From positions 28,936 to 92,935 of the forward strand of contig JAZQEH010000078.1 in NCBI GenBank assembly GCA_045538895.1: a DNA stretch of 64,000 bases, in the 5' to 3' direction. The notes below the pieces were generated by a model. The model was not told the origin of the DNA and ran no database searches. It saw only the letters and a list, made by a program, of their open reading frames with translations. The stretch is from UMGS902 sp045538895. Its GTDB lineage: Bacteria > Bacillota > Clostridia > Oscillospirales > CAG-272. Positions 1 to 9,300 of this stretch are shown here, one piece after another. The position numbers and the translations under genes are program-made. Position 1 is the stretch's first letter. Every line of letters begins with the position of its first letter.

Positions 1-1479
1 GAGAAAGAGCTTCAGAAGGCACTTGCAGCACATAAGGACGCCCAAACCCGTCTTTCCGGTGCAATGCAGCAAAAAGAAATCGTCAATACTCTTATCGCTT
101 CGGAAAAAGCACATCTTGATACTTTGGCATCAAAGCTTGCTACAAATACAAGTCTTTGCGAAAAACTTCGTGCTGATATTGAACGTATAAGCAGCCAAAA
201 AGAAGGCTATAATGATGAGATAAGCAAGCTCAACGATGAATATAATTCTATAGAGGCACAGATCGAGGAGATAAGAGTTTATCGACTTAACAAGGATGCA
301 GAGCGAAACGACGCACTTGATGAGCAACGAGAGCTTGATAAACGTATAAGTGAAAATGCTATAAGAATCGCTGAGATTAATAAAGACATTGAAGCGCTTC
401 AGACACGTAGGAAGCTTCTTGTTGCAAGACTTACTGAAATTGCCGAGGCGGTTACAAATTCCGAAACTGCGAAAGTTAAATATCTTGCCGAGATTGAGGA
501 ACTCAGCACGGCAAACGAAAACAGGCGGGAAGAAGTAGCCAAGATGGTTACACGTCTGGATTTGCTTACCGAGCAGCGTGGAGACGTTGAAACAAATACC
601 ACCGAATATGAGCGTAAACTGAATGAAACCCGTTTGCGTATACGTGAAAAGAACAGTCAAAAAGAAGTTGTTCTGGTTGCATTTAACAAGAATGAAGCAA
701 GACTCAGAGCACTTCATGCTGAGCAGGATAAAGCGGCCGAAAGGATGTATGAGGAGTATGAACTTACGTATGCTCTTGCACGTGAACTTGGCTATCCTCC
801 GCTTACCGCAGAAACCCGTCCTGCAGTAGCTTCTGCGGCTGCCGAGTACCGTAAGGAAATGAAGGCGCTCGGTCCCGTACACGTCGGTGCTATTGAGGAA
901 TATGCCGAGGTTAAAGCACGCTATGACGAAATGTCTGTTCAAATTGAGGATTTGAAAAAGTCCAAAGCTGAACTTACAAGTGTTATTAACCGTCTTGAAA
1001 ATGAAATGCGAGGCCAGTTTATTGAAGCCTTCAATCAAATTAACAAGAACTTCGGTGAAGTATTCAGTGCATTGTTCGGCGGCGGTACTGCAGAACTTTC
1101 GTTGACTGAGCCTGAAGATGTGCTTACAAGCGGAATTGAAATCAAGGCGGCTCCTCCCGGCAAGATTATCAAGAGCCTTACCTTGCTTTCGGGCGGCGAG
1201 CAGGCGTTTGTAGCGATTGCATTGTTCTTTGCTATTCTCAAAGTTAATCCGTCGCCTTTCTGTATTCTTGATGAGATTGAGGCGGCACTTGACGAAGTTA
1301 ACGTTAACCGCTTTGCAGAATATGTAAAACAAATGTCATCAAATACACAGTTCGTGCTTATTACGCACAGAAGAGGAACCATGGAGGCAGCCGACCGTAT
1401 TTACGGTGTTACTATGCCTGAACGCGGTATTTCCAAGGTGCTTTCGCTTAATGTCGGCGATATTGATTTTAAACTTTAA
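1..1479 (+). CDS. smc: Chromosome segregation ATPase SMC, C-terminal part (5' end outside window)
   Basis: The reading frame is open from base 1, so the gene starts upstream and only its last 492 codons are here. The first ~230 residues are charged heptad-like coiled coil, the descending arm after the hinge. The C-terminal ATPase half follows, with the ABC signature LLSGGEQAF near visible residue 396, Walker B ILDEIEAALDE near 422 and the switch histidine in LITHRRGTM. SMC dimers with ScpA/ScpB compact and segregate the origin region. The next gene, ftsY, starts 14 bases downstream, the usual smc-ftsY order of Firmicutes. Identity is secure. Confidence 0.97.
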   Translation, partial: EKELQKALAAHKDAQTRLSGAMQQKEIVNTLIASEKAHLDTLASKLATNTSLCEKLRADIERISSQKEGYNDEISKLNDEYNSIEAQIEEIRVYRLNKDAERNDALDEQRELDKRISENAIRIAEINKDIEALQTRRKLLVARLTEIAEAVTNSETAKVKYLAEIEELSTANENRREEVAKMVTRLDLLTEQRGDVETNTTEYERKLNETRLRIREKNSQKEVVLVAFNKNEARLRALHAEQDKAAERMYEEYELTYALARELGYPPLTAETRPAVASAAAEYRKEMKALGPVHVGAIEEYAEVKARYDEMSVQIEDLKKSKAELTSVINRLENEMRGQFIEAFNQINKNFGEVFSALFGGGTAELSLTEPEDVLTSGIEIKAAPPGKIIKSLTLLSGGEQAFVAIALFFAILKVNPSPFCILDEIEAALDEVNVNRFAEYVKQMSSNTQFVLITHRRGTMEAADRIYGVTMPERGISKVLSLNVGDIDFKL

Positions 1480-1493
1480 GAAAGGATTCATTA

Positions 1494-2399
1494 ATGGGAT
1501 TTTTTGATAAACTGAAAGCCGGACTTGCAAAAACAAAGAATGCCTTTGTAAGTCAGGTGGACAATCTGTTTAAGAGTTTTGTAAAAGTTGACGAAGAACT
1601 GTTTGAAGAACTCGAAGAACTCTTGATATGCTCTGATGTCGGTGTTGCCACCACAGAGGAGATATTGGAGCGTTTACGTGATGTTGTTAAGACAGAACGT
1701 ATAACTGACGGCGAAGTTGTAAAGGAAAAGCTTAAAGAAATCCTTGCTGAAATGGTAGGCGAGGGAAGTGAGCTTGCTCTTGATACAAAGCCATCGGTTA
1801 TTTTGGTTATCGGTGTAAACGGAGTTGGAAAAACAACTTCAATCGGTAAAATTTCTGCACAACTCAAGGCAAGCGGCAAAAAGGTTGTTGTAGCGGCTGC
1901 TGATACTTTCCGTGCTGCGGCTATCGACCAGCTTGCCGTATGGTGCGACCGTGCACAGGTCGAACTTATTAAGCAAAGTGAGGGCTCTGACCCTGCGGCG
2001 GTAGTTTATGATGCGGTAAGTGCCGCTAAAAGCAGGCAGGCAGACGTGCTTGTGGTTGATACGGCAGGCAGACTTCATAACAAGAAGAATCTTATGGACG
2101 AGCTTGCAAAGATCAACAGAGTAATTTCACGTGAACTCCCCGATGCGTCGAGAGAAACCTTGCTTGTACTAGATGCTACAACCGGTCAGAATGCGATTAT
2201 GCAGGCAAAGGAATTTAAGGCGGTTGCTGATATTACCGGCTTGATTCTTACAAAACTTGACGGAACCGCAAAGGGTGGCAGTATTTTCTCAATCAAGGGT
2301 GAACTTGACGTGCCTGTGAAGTTTATCGGTGTAGGTGAAAAGATTGATGATATGCAGCCTTTTAATTCCCAAGATTTTGTACGTGCAATGTTTGAGTGA
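1494..2399 (+). CDS. ftsY: Signal recognition particle receptor FtsY
   Basis: SRP receptor GTPase that docks ribosome-nascent chain-SRP complexes at the membrane translocon. The 301-residue protein begins with a short amphipathic, lysine-rich segment and a helical N domain, without the long acidic A domain of E. coli FtsY. The G domain shows GVNGVGKTT (P-loop, ~107), DTFRAAA, DTAGR (~189) and TKLDGTAKGG (~254), the standard SRP-GTPase motif set. The ATG follows AAAGGATT in the smc-ftsY gap. It belongs to the smc-to-leuS operon, and rdgB starts 8 bases after its stop. Confidence 0.97.
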   Translation: MGFFDKLKAGLAKTKNAFVSQVDNLFKSFVKVDEELFEELEELLICSDVGVATTEEILERLRDVVKTERITDGEVVKEKLKEILAEMVGEGSELALDTKPSVILVIGVNGVGKTTSIGKISAQLKASGKKVVVAAADTFRAAAIDQLAVWCDRAQVELIKQSEGSDPAAVVYDAVSAAKSRQADVLVVDTAGRLHNKKNLMDELAKINRVISRELPDASRETLLVLDATTGQNAIMQAKEFKAVADITGLILTKLDGTAKGGSIFSIKGELDVPVKFIGVGEKIDDMQPFNSQDFVRAMFE

Positions 2400-2407
2400 G
2401 GTAATTA

Positions 2408-3007
2408 ATGAAAATTTTACTCGCTTCGCATAATAAAAAAAAGATTGCTGAGTTACAGACTCTTATGCAAACTGTTTCTTCGGACGTTGAAGTGGTTTCA
2501 ATGTCGGATATTGGATTTGATGAGGAAATCGTTGAAGACGGAAGCACGTTTGAGGAAAATGCACTGATTAAATCACGTACCGGAGCAAAGCTTGGCTATA
2601 TAACTGTTGCCGATGATTCCGGACTTATGGTTGATGCACTTGATGGAGCGCCCGGCGTTTATTCTGCAAGATATGCAGGTGAAGAATGTGATAATGACAA
2701 AAACAACGAGAAATTGCTTGAAGCTTTGAAAGGTTTGCCACCTGAAAAGCGTGGTGCAAAGTTTGTTTCTGTTGTTGCGTGTTCTTTCCCTGACGGTCGA
2801 CCGGAAATCGTGGTTTGCGGTGAATGTCATGGCAGAATTCTTGAAGACTACCGTGGGGACGGAGGCTTCGGATATGATCCGCTTTTCTGGTATGAGCCGA
2901 TGCACAAATCATATGCCGAGATGACTGCCGAAGAAAAGAATTCTATCAGCCACAGAGGCTTGGCGATGCAAAAATTTGCAAGTGAATTTGCAAAAATAAA
3001 ATTTTAA
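2408..3007 (+). CDS. rdgB: XTP/dITP diphosphatase (RdgB/HAM1 family)
   Basis: House-cleaning pyrophosphatase that hydrolyses dITP, dXTP and ITP to monophosphates and keeps deaminated purines out of DNA. The 199-residue protein shows the family pattern: N-terminal LASHNKKKI nucleotide-binding strand, FEENALIKS, the catalytic TVADDSGLMVDAL region, GVYSARYAG, GGFGYDPLF and a C-terminal SHRGLAMQKF. Length is normal. It lies 8 bases after ftsY and 10 before yhbY, inside the same operon. Confidence 0.95.
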   Translation: MKILLASHNKKKIAELQTLMQTVSSDVEVVSMSDIGFDEEIVEDGSTFEENALIKSRTGAKLGYITVADDSGLMVDALDGAPGVYSARYAGEECDNDKNNEKLLEALKGLPPEKRGAKFVSVVACSFPDGRPEIVVCGECHGRILEDYRGDGGFGYDPLFWYEPMHKSYAEMTAEEKNSISHRGLAMQKFASEFAKIKF

Positions 3008-3017
3008 GGAAAACTAT

Positions 3018-3308
3018 ATGCTTACCAGTAAACAAAGAGCGAAGCTCCGGTCAATGGCAACTTCGCTTGATACAATTTTTCAAGTAGGAAAAGGCGGAAT
3101 CAGCGAAGAAACTGTTAAACAGATTTCTAATGCCCTTGAGGCTCGTGAGCTTATTAAGGCACGGGTTCTCGAAAACAGTGGCTATACTGCAAGGGAAGCT
3201 GCCGATATTATTGCTGAAGCGACAGAATCCGATGTTGTTGCCGTTACGGGTACAAGATTTGTATTGTACAGAGAATCTAAAAACAAAAAGAGGATTGAGC
3301 TTGATTAA
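3018..3308 (+). CDS. yhbY: YhbY family RNA-binding protein (CRM domain)
   Basis: Small ribosome-associated protein of the CRS1-YhbY (CRM) fold, thought to bind pre-50S particles during assembly. The 96 residues are one domain: LTSKQRAKLRSMA start, then FQVGKGGI, the family GxxG-like loop, and a basic C-terminal strand ending RESKNKKRIELD. The stop overlaps the proposed TTG start of nadD by 8 bases, so the two are probably translationally coupled. The yhbY-nadD-yqeK order is common in Clostridia and Bacilli. Confidence 0.93.
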   Translation: MLTSKQRAKLRSMATSLDTIFQVGKGGISEETVKQISNALEARELIKARVLENSGYTAREAADIIAEATESDVVAVTGTRFVLYRESKNKKRIELD

Positions 3309-3933
3309 GCCATATAAAAAACTTGCAATGTTCGGTGGAACCTTTTCCCCCATACATAATGGGCATTTAGCCGCATTGAAAGCATATATTGGTGCGGTCA
3401 AGCCGGACGTTGCGTATATCATTCCCACGGCAGTTCCTCCTCATAAAGACAGGCAGGATACCGTTTCGGATATATCCAGACTTGAAATGATAAGAATTGC
3501 AGTTGAGGACATTGATGCCGATTGCGAGATCGTTGTTTCGGATTTGGAGATTAAGCGTGGGGGAAAAAGCTACACGTTTGATACTGTGAATGAACTTTTA
3601 AAAATTGCCGACGAAGTTGTCTTTTTCTGCGGCACTGATATGCTTCTCACGGTTGATAAGTGGCACAGACATGATGAACTTCTGAAAATCGCCTCGGTTG
3701 CATATATGCAAAGAGAGGATGATTTAAGATATGATGCTGCTGTCAGTGAAAAGGCACGTAATCTCAAAACAGAATATGGTACAGATATAATTGCTTTACC
3801 TCCTGTTTCGCAAGAGATTTCTTCAAGCATGATAAGGCAAAAAGTTTTTGATGGGGAAGATATTTCTTTATACGTACCAAGAAGAGTAGCTGAGTATATA
3901 CGGTTGAACGGGCTTTATAAGCCTGAAGGGTGA
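3301..3933 (+). CDS. nadD: Nicotinate-nucleotide adenylyltransferase
   Basis: Transfers AMP from ATP to nicotinate mononucleotide, giving deamido-NAD in NAD synthesis. The 210-residue protein shows the nucleotidyltransferase motif MFGGTFSPIHNGHL, IPTAVPPHK, the FFCGTDMLLTVDKWH region and the ISSSMIR adenylate motif. I chose the TTG at 3301 because AAGAGGA lies 6 bases upstream and it puts about ten residues before GGTF, as in the family. The frame is open further upstream inside yhbY, but that part has no NadD character. The ATG at 3328 is a shorter alternative. Confidence 0.93.
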   Translation: MIKPYKKLAMFGGTFSPIHNGHLAALKAYIGAVKPDVAYIIPTAVPPHKDRQDTVSDISRLEMIRIAVEDIDADCEIVVSDLEIKRGGKSYTFDTVNELLKIADEVVFFCGTDMLLTVDKWHRHDELLKIASVAYMQREDDLRYDAAVSEKARNLKTEYGTDIIALPPVSQEISSSMIRQKVFDGEDISLYVPRRVAEYIRLNGLYKPEG

Positions 3934-3937
3934 TTTA

Positions 3938-4582
3938 ATGGATAGCGAAAAGAAAATCGGTGCTTTGCGTGATGCGGTTGTAAAAAGATTAGGTGAATAC
4001 CGTGCAAGACATGTGCTTTCAACAGAAAAGGAAGCGGTTTTGATTGCATCTGAGTTTATTCCGGAAAAAACAGAAAAAGTCAGGATATCTGCACTTTTAC
4101 ACGACATAACTAAGGAATACGATACTAAAAAGCAGTTGCAAATCTTTTCGGAATTTGGTATAATAATCGACAATGTTACTATGCATTCTCCTAAGGTGAT
4201 GCACGCTTTGACAGCAGCACTTCTGATTCCAAGTGAATTTCCTGAATTTGCAGATGAAGAAGTGATTTCTGCAGTTAAGCATCATACTACAGGATGTGCG
4301 AATATGACTCTTTTAGACATAGTAATATATTTAGCAGACTATATAGAGCCTTTACGAAAATTTGACGATTGTAAAAAGTTGCGTGAGTATTTTTGGAACG
4401 GTATTTCTTCTTCCGTTACACAAAAAGAAAAATTACTGCATCTGTATAGAACTATGGTGATGTCATTTGATTTTACTATTGAAAATTTAATGGCAGAGCA
4501 TGGTGTAATTGCTACCGATACGTTTGCAGCACGCAATGCATTTATATTGAAATGTTTGAATGTTTCAGAGGGTAATGAATAA
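3938..4582 (+). CDS. yqeK: HD domain protein YqeK (likely Ap4A hydrolase)
   Basis: Metal-dependent HD-superfamily protein. YqeK relatives are reported to split diadenosine tetraphosphate symmetrically to ADP. The 214-residue sequence has the expected metal ligands in order: RARHVLSTEKEA (His), LLHDITKEYD (His-Asp), MHSPKVMHAL, AVKHHTTG and YLADYIEP (Asp). It sits between nadD and an LCP gene and its stop overlaps the next start by one base, the standard operon setting. The family call is firm; the substrate is taken from the family. Confidence 0.9.
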   Translation: MDSEKKIGALRDAVVKRLGEYRARHVLSTEKEAVLIASEFIPEKTEKVRISALLHDITKEYDTKKQLQIFSEFGIIIDNVTMHSPKVMHALTAALLIPSEFPEFADEEVISAVKHHTTGCANMTLLDIVIYLADYIEPLRKFDDCKKLREYFWNGISSSVTQKEKLLHLYRTMVMSFDFTIENLMAEHGVIATDTFAARNAFILKCLNVSEGNE

Positions 4583-6144
4583 TGAGCGAGCAAAATAAAA
4601 AGATTCATAAGAAGGTAAACAAAAAGCCAAATAAGGCAGGATCTTTGGTAGTTGCTATTTTTATGGCACTTTTTGTAATAGTTGCCGCAGTTGTTGGGTT
4701 GATTGTATTTTCCAGACCCGATATCAGCGGAAAACGTGAAGAAAGCGATTATGTTGACTATCATACAGATGATGATGGCAACAAATATGTAACATCGACC
4801 AATGAAAACGGCGATGTTATAAAAGTTGAACTTGATAAAGTAGCGAAGGATAATCACTATAATTTTTTGGTAATTGGCAAGGATAGAGCATATTTCAACA
4901 CCGACGTAATTATGCTCGTTTCATTTGACACAGATACCGGTGCGGTGTCGATGATGCAGATTCCGCGTGATACCTATATAGAGCTTATAGACGATACTCG
5001 CCGTGTAAAAAAAGCAAATTCCTTGCTTGCACATTTTTACAACGAAGTGCGTACCGGAGTTTATAAAAAGGACCTCGTAGCAGGGCTTGAACTTTTGAAA
5101 AAATCTTTTTCAGAAGTGTTCGGTGTGCCGATTGATTACTATGTAATGCTTGATTTGAACGGTTTTGTTAACATAGTGGATGCAATAGGCGGTGTTGAAC
5201 TCTATGTTCCTATGGACATGAAGTACAATGACCCTGAGCAGAATTTGTATATTGATTTGAAAAAAGGTCAGCAAACGCTTGACGGTGACAAGGCTGAGCA
5301 GTTTATAAGATTCCGTAAGGGTTACGTCAATGCCGACCTTGGACGTGTAGATGCACAAAAGATTTTCATGCGTGCATTTATCGAAAAAATTCAAAAGAGC
5401 TTCAATGTTAATACGATTGTAAGCATTGCAGAACAGCTTAGTAAATACGTTGTAACCGACCTTGACGTTACAGAAATACTTTTCTTCGCTAAGAGTGCTT
5501 TATCTGTGGACAGTGAAAAGGTGGTAATGGCGACCTTGCCGGGTGATTTGGCAGGTGCATATTACGTTGCTTCACGCAGCGGCACATATGAGGCGATCAA
5601 CTCTTATTTTAACCCGTATAACACTTCCATCAAGGAAAGCAAATTCGATCCTAACGGAAGCTTCTATGACAAAGAGGGTACAAAGATTTACGCAGTATAT
5701 TCGGGTGACGATGAACTACTTGAATATTATAACAGTAAGGATATATGGATTCCGCAGGTTGTGACAACTGCTACAAATGCCGTTGAAACGACAGACATCC
5801 TCGATGAAAGTGTAGAAGTTACCGCTCAAAGCGGTAACGTACATACAGGTACAGAAGAGATCCCCGATGAAACAAGCGATCCTGTAACCGAGCTGATTGA
5901 CGTTACCGAAACGGCTGAAGAAACCACTGTGGAAATAACAGCAGAGACTACAGGTGATGCCGAAGAAACCGGTATTCCTGCGGAAACAACAGCCGTTGTT
6001 ACTACTGCAGAAGAAACAAGCGTTCCTGCAGAAACTACAGAAGAACCGGTTGAAACTACTTCTGAAAGTGAGCAGGTCAATGTAATAACTGATGAAACTT
6101 TGTCTGAAACAACAGATGTCATCGTAACGGTTACTGAAGAATAA
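4582..6144 (+). CDS. LytR-CpsA-Psr (LCP) family cell-wall glycopolymer ligase
   Basis: Membrane-anchored LCP enzymes move lipid-linked anionic glycopolymers onto peptidoglycan. The 520-residue protein has a short basic cytoplasmic tail, one membrane helix (about residues 21-44) and an extracellular LCP domain with FLVIGKD, IPRDTYIEL, the GGVELYVPMDM region and the AEQFIRFRKGYVNADLGR segment carrying the conserved arginines. From about residue 395 it continues as a tail rich in Thr and Glu (ETT-type repeats) with no recognisable fold, probably a wall-spanning linker. Its ATG overlaps the yqeK stop by one base. The attached polymer cannot be inferred. Confidence 0.92.
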   Translation: MSEQNKKIHKKVNKKPNKAGSLVVAIFMALFVIVAAVVGLIVFSRPDISGKREESDYVDYHTDDDGNKYVTSTNENGDVIKVELDKVAKDNHYNFLVIGKDRAYFNTDVIMLVSFDTDTGAVSMMQIPRDTYIELIDDTRRVKKANSLLAHFYNEVRTGVYKKDLVAGLELLKKSFSEVFGVPIDYYVMLDLNGFVNIVDAIGGVELYVPMDMKYNDPEQNLYIDLKKGQQTLDGDKAEQFIRFRKGYVNADLGRVDAQKIFMRAFIEKIQKSFNVNTIVSIAEQLSKYVVTDLDVTEILFFAKSALSVDSEKVVMATLPGDLAGAYYVASRSGTYEAINSYFNPYNTSIKESKFDPNGSFYDKEGTKIYAVYSGDDELLEYYNSKDIWIPQVVTTATNAVETTDILDESVEVTAQSGNVHTGTEEIPDETSDPVTELIDVTETAEETTVEITAETTGDAEETGIPAETTAVVTTAEETSVPAETTEEPVETTSESEQVNVITDETLSETTDVIVTVTEE

Positions 6145-6153
6145 GGAGAAAAA

Positions 6154-6561
6154 ATGGAAGAAAAGGTATTTGATTTGAATGATCCGTTAGGTCTTGCACA
6201 GTTTTGCGTAAGCACACTTGACAAGAAAAACGCATCTGAAATAAAACTATTCAAGGTGGATGAGCAGACTATTATTGCAGATTACTATGTTATCTGCAAC
6301 GGCCGCTCTACTACACACGTTAATGCACTTTCCGACGAAGTAGAGTATCAGACGGGCGAAAAAGGTGTGCAAATGATTCGTGTTGACGGTAGAGGAAGCG
6401 GCACTTGGGTGCTAATGGATTACGGTTCGGTTCTTGTGCACATTTTTACTAAGGATCAGCGTGATTTTTATAAGCTTGAAAAGCTTTATAACGAAGAAAA
6501 TGAAATTGATATAAAAGAGCTTTTGGCCGACATCGGTGAGAAAAGCGACAACGAGGAATAA
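6154..6561 (+). CDS. rsfS: Ribosomal silencing factor RsfS
   Basis: Binds L14 on the 50S subunit and blocks subunit joining under nutrient limitation. The 135-residue protein contains the RsfS/Iojap pattern: an N-terminal helix, ADYYVICNGRSTTHVNAL, GRGSGTWVLMDYGSVLVHIF and a DQRDFYKLEKLY C-terminus. It lies between the LCP gene and leuS, 2 bases before leuS, after a clear AAGGAG site. Length and motifs are normal. Confidence 0.95.
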   Translation: MEEKVFDLNDPLGLAQFCVSTLDKKNASEIKLFKVDEQTIIADYYVICNGRSTTHVNALSDEVEYQTGEKGVQMIRVDGRGSGTWVLMDYGSVLVHIFTKDQRDFYKLEKLYNEENEIDIKELLADIGEKSDNEE

Positions 6562-6563
6562 TC

Positions 6564-8978
6564 ATGAAGCATAATTTTAAAGAAATTGAATCAAAATGGC
6601 AGAAAAAGTGGGAAGATGCCCATGTTTTCGAGGCTAAAACCGATTACAGCAAGCCTAAGTTCTACGGTCTTGTTGAGTTTCCGTATCCCAGCGGTGCAGG
6701 TATGCACGTTGGTCATATAAAAGCATATTCCGGTCTTGAGGTTATTTCAAGAAAGAGAAGAATGCAAGGTTACAACGTTCTTTTTCCGATTGGATTTGAC
6801 GCATACGGTCTTCCTACCGAAAACTATGCTATAAAGACAGGTATTCACCCAAGACAGGTTACCGATAACAATATCGAAAAATTCACTTCACAGCTTAAGC
6901 GTGTTGGCTTCTCATTCGATTGGAACAGAGTTGTTGATACTACAGAAGAAGGTTACTATAAGTGGACACAGTGGATTTTCCGCAAGATGTTTGATGCAGG
7001 GCTTGTTTTCCGTGCTACGACACTTGTAAACTATTGTCCGAGCTGTAAGGTTGTTCTTTCTAACGAGGATTCTCAGGGCGGTAAATGTGATATCTGTCAT
7101 AGTGATATCGTTCAGAAGTCTAAAGACGTTTGGTATCTGAGAATTACCGAGTACGCTGACAAGCTTCTTCAGGGACTCGAAAAGGTAGATTATCTTCCTA
7201 ACGTTAAACTCCAGCAGGAGAACTGGATCGGTCGTTCCGAGGGTGCTTTTGCAAATTTCAAGCTTGTACTTGGCGGTGAAGAAACAGAAGAAAGCCTCAG
7301 GATCTACACAACACGTCCCGATACCATGTTTGGTGTAACCTTTATGGTTATTGCACCGGAACATCCTGTTATTGAAAAGTACCGTGACAAGATTGCCAAT
7401 ATTTCTGCACTTGACGCATACAAGGAAGAGTGTGCAAAGAAGACCGAGTTTGAACGTACCCAGCTTGTGAAAGAAAAGACAGGCGTTTGTATTGACGGTC
7501 TTTGTGCGGTAAATCCCGCAAACGGAAAGCAGATTCCGATTTATATTTCCGACTATGTTATGATGGGTTATGGTACCGGCGCTATTATGGCGGTGCCTGC
7601 TCATGATGAACGTGACTATGAGTTTGCAACCAAGTTCGGCATTGACATCGTTGAAGTTATCAAGGGCGGTGACATTTCCAAGGAAGCCTATACCGGTGAC
7701 GGTGAAATGATTAACTCCGAGTTCTTAAACGGCATTACAACCAAAAAGGAAGCTATTGCAAAAATGCTTGAATTCCTTGCAGAAAAAGGTTGCGGCGAAA
7801 AGGGCATTCAGTATAAAATGAAAGACTGGGCGTTCAACCGTCAGCGTTACTGGGGTGAGCCTATTCCGATTGTTCATTGTGAGAAGTGCGGCATGGTTGG
7901 CGTTCCTTATGAGGAGCTTCCGTTAAGACTTCCAAACGTTGAGAATTTTGCTCCCGGTGAGGGCGGTGAGAGTCCTCTTGCTAAAATTGAGTCTTATGTA
8001 AATTGTAAGTGTCCCAAGTGTGGCGGTGATGCTAAGAGAGAGACCGATACAATGCCTCAGTGGGCTGGTTCATCATGGTATTTCCTCAGATACTGTGATC
8101 CGCACAACACCGAAAAATTTGCGTCAGAAGAGGATCTTAAATATTGGTTGCCTGTTGACTGGTATAATGGCGGTATGGAGCACGTAACACGTCACCTTAT
8201 CTACTCAAGATTCTGGCATAGATTCCTTTATGATATTGGTGAGGTTCCGGTTGACGAGCCTTATGCAAAGAGAACCGCTCAGGGTCTTATTCTTGGTCCT
8301 GACGGTGATAAGATGTCAAAGTCAAAGGGCAATGTTGTAGACCCCAACGATGTTGTTGACCAGTACGGTGCAGACGTACTTCGTGTATATACATTGTTTA
8401 TGGGTGACTATGCATCTGCTGCTCCGTGGAACGAAAGCTCTGTTAAGGGAGTTAAACGTTTCCTTGACCGTGTTGCGGGTCTTTGCGACATTGCAAGCGG
8501 TAGCGGTGCAACCGCTAAACTTGAAACCTCCTTCCATAAGACCATTAAAAAGGTTTCTGAGGATATCGAGGATATGAAGTTTAATACTGCGATTGCTTCG
8601 ATGATGACGCTTATCAATGAGATTTATGACTTTGGTTCACTTACAAACGATGAACTCGGTGTGTTTGTAAGACTTCTTTGTCCGTATGCTCCGCATCTTT
8701 GCGAAGAGATTTGGGAGTTCCTTGGCAACAAAGAACTTTGTGCACTTGCACCGTGGCCTGAATATGATGAAGCAAAGACTGTTGATAACACCATTGAAAT
8801 TGCACTTCAGGTTAACGGCAAACTTCGTGGTACAATAACCGTTGCAACAGGTATTTCCAAGGACGATTTGCTTGCTGCCGCTAAGGCTGATGATAAGATC
8901 AAATCTATGATCGAAGGCAAGACAATCGTAAAAGAAATCGTCGTTCCGAACAAAATTGTAAATATTGTTGTAAAATAA
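6564..8978 (+). CDS. leuS: Leucine--tRNA ligase
   Basis: Class I synthetase charging tRNA-Leu. The 804-residue protein has the HIGH-type motif PSGAGMHVGHIKAYSG (~45), zinc-knuckle cysteines (CPSCKVVLSNED...CDICH), the CP1 editing domain with TTRPDTMFG and AVPAHDERD, a second cysteine set (CEKC, CKCPKC), KMSKSKGN near residue 583, and the anticodon-binding and C-terminal domains. The start is 2 bases after rsfS with no room for a T-box leader, so it is probably expressed from the upstream operon. The last gene of that run; rpsU has its own promoter. Confidence 0.98.
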   Translation: MKHNFKEIESKWQKKWEDAHVFEAKTDYSKPKFYGLVEFPYPSGAGMHVGHIKAYSGLEVISRKRRMQGYNVLFPIGFDAYGLPTENYAIKTGIHPRQVTDNNIEKFTSQLKRVGFSFDWNRVVDTTEEGYYKWTQWIFRKMFDAGLVFRATTLVNYCPSCKVVLSNEDSQGGKCDICHSDIVQKSKDVWYLRITEYADKLLQGLEKVDYLPNVKLQQENWIGRSEGAFANFKLVLGGEETEESLRIYTTRPDTMFGVTFMVIAPEHPVIEKYRDKIANISALDAYKEECAKKTEFERTQLVKEKTGVCIDGLCAVNPANGKQIPIYISDYVMMGYGTGAIMAVPAHDERDYEFATKFGIDIVEVIKGGDISKEAYTGDGEMINSEFLNGITTKKEAIAKMLEFLAEKGCGEKGIQYKMKDWAFNRQRYWGEPIPIVHCEKCGMVGVPYEELPLRLPNVENFAPGEGGESPLAKIESYVNCKCPKCGGDAKRETDTMPQWAGSSWYFLRYCDPHNTEKFASEEDLKYWLPVDWYNGGMEHVTRHLIYSRFWHRFLYDIGEVPVDEPYAKRTAQGLILGPDGDKMSKSKGNVVDPNDVVDQYGADVLRVYTLFMGDYASAAPWNESSVKGVKRFLDRVAGLCDIASGSGATAKLETSFHKTIKKVSEDIEDMKFNTAIASMMTLINEIYDFGSLTNDELGVFVRLLCPYAPHLCEEIWEFLGNKELCALAPWPEYDEAKTVDNTIEIALQVNGKLRGTITVATGISKDDLLAAAKADDKIKSMIEGKTIVKEIVVPNKIVNIVVK

Positions 8979-9000
8979 AACAAAAATTTTAAATTTTCTC

Positions 9001-9029
9001 TTGACTTTTTTAAGCAGAGAAGATATAAT
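9001..9029 (+). promoter_or_regulatory. SigmaA promoter of rpsU
   Basis: TTGACT at 9001-9006 and TATAAT at 9024-9029 with a 17-base spacer, just after the leuS stop. Transcription should start near 9036, giving a leader of about 48 bases before the rpsU ATG. Confidence 0.9.
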
Positions 9030-9083
9030 AAAGTGTATTTGTTTGTTGAGCACATGCTCAATGGCGAGGGGAGGGAAAATTCA

Positions 9084-9260
9084 ATGGCAGAAGTTAGAGT
9101 TAAAGAGAACGAATCTCTTGACAGTGCTCTTCGCCGCTTTAAGCGTCAGTGTGCAAGATCCGGTGTACTCACTGAGCTCCGTAAGAGAGAGCATTATGAG
9201 AAGCCCAGCGTAAAGCGTAAGAAGAAGTCTGAGGCCGCACGTAAGCGTAAGTACAAGTAA
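9084..9260 (+). CDS. rpsU: 30S ribosomal protein S21
   Basis: Small basic protein of the 30S platform near the anti-Shine-Dalgarno end of 16S rRNA. The 58-residue product matches S21 throughout: MAEVRVKENESLDSALRRFK start, KREHYEKPSVKRKKKSEAA middle, KRKYK end. The ATG at 9084 is preceded by GAGGGGAGGGA; the frame is open further upstream, but that would add residues unlike S21. Monocistronic, with a strong promoter and a terminator. In many bacteria rpsU neighbours dnaG-rpoD; here those genes are about 12 kb away. Confidence 0.97.
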   Translation: MAEVRVKENESLDSALRRFKRQCARSGVLTELRKREHYEKPSVKRKKKSEAARKRKYK

Positions 9261-9270
9261 TTAAAAAAAC

Positions 9271-9300
9271 AGGGAAGCCAATCGGCTTCCCTATTTTTTT
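9271..9300 (+). terminator. Bidirectional intrinsic terminator, rpsU / 9299-9739 gene
   Basis: Nine-base-pair stem AGGGAAGCC / GGCTTCCCT with loop AATC, followed by ATTTTTTT. On the minus strand the same hairpin is followed by a T-run from the upstream A-tract, so it can serve both convergent genes. Confidence 0.92.

Noticed and set aside
130..1332. Long open frame of 400 codons antisense to smc
   Set aside because: It mirrors codon bias of the smc coiled-coil region, has no ribosome site and no protein-like motif; the sense gene is certain.
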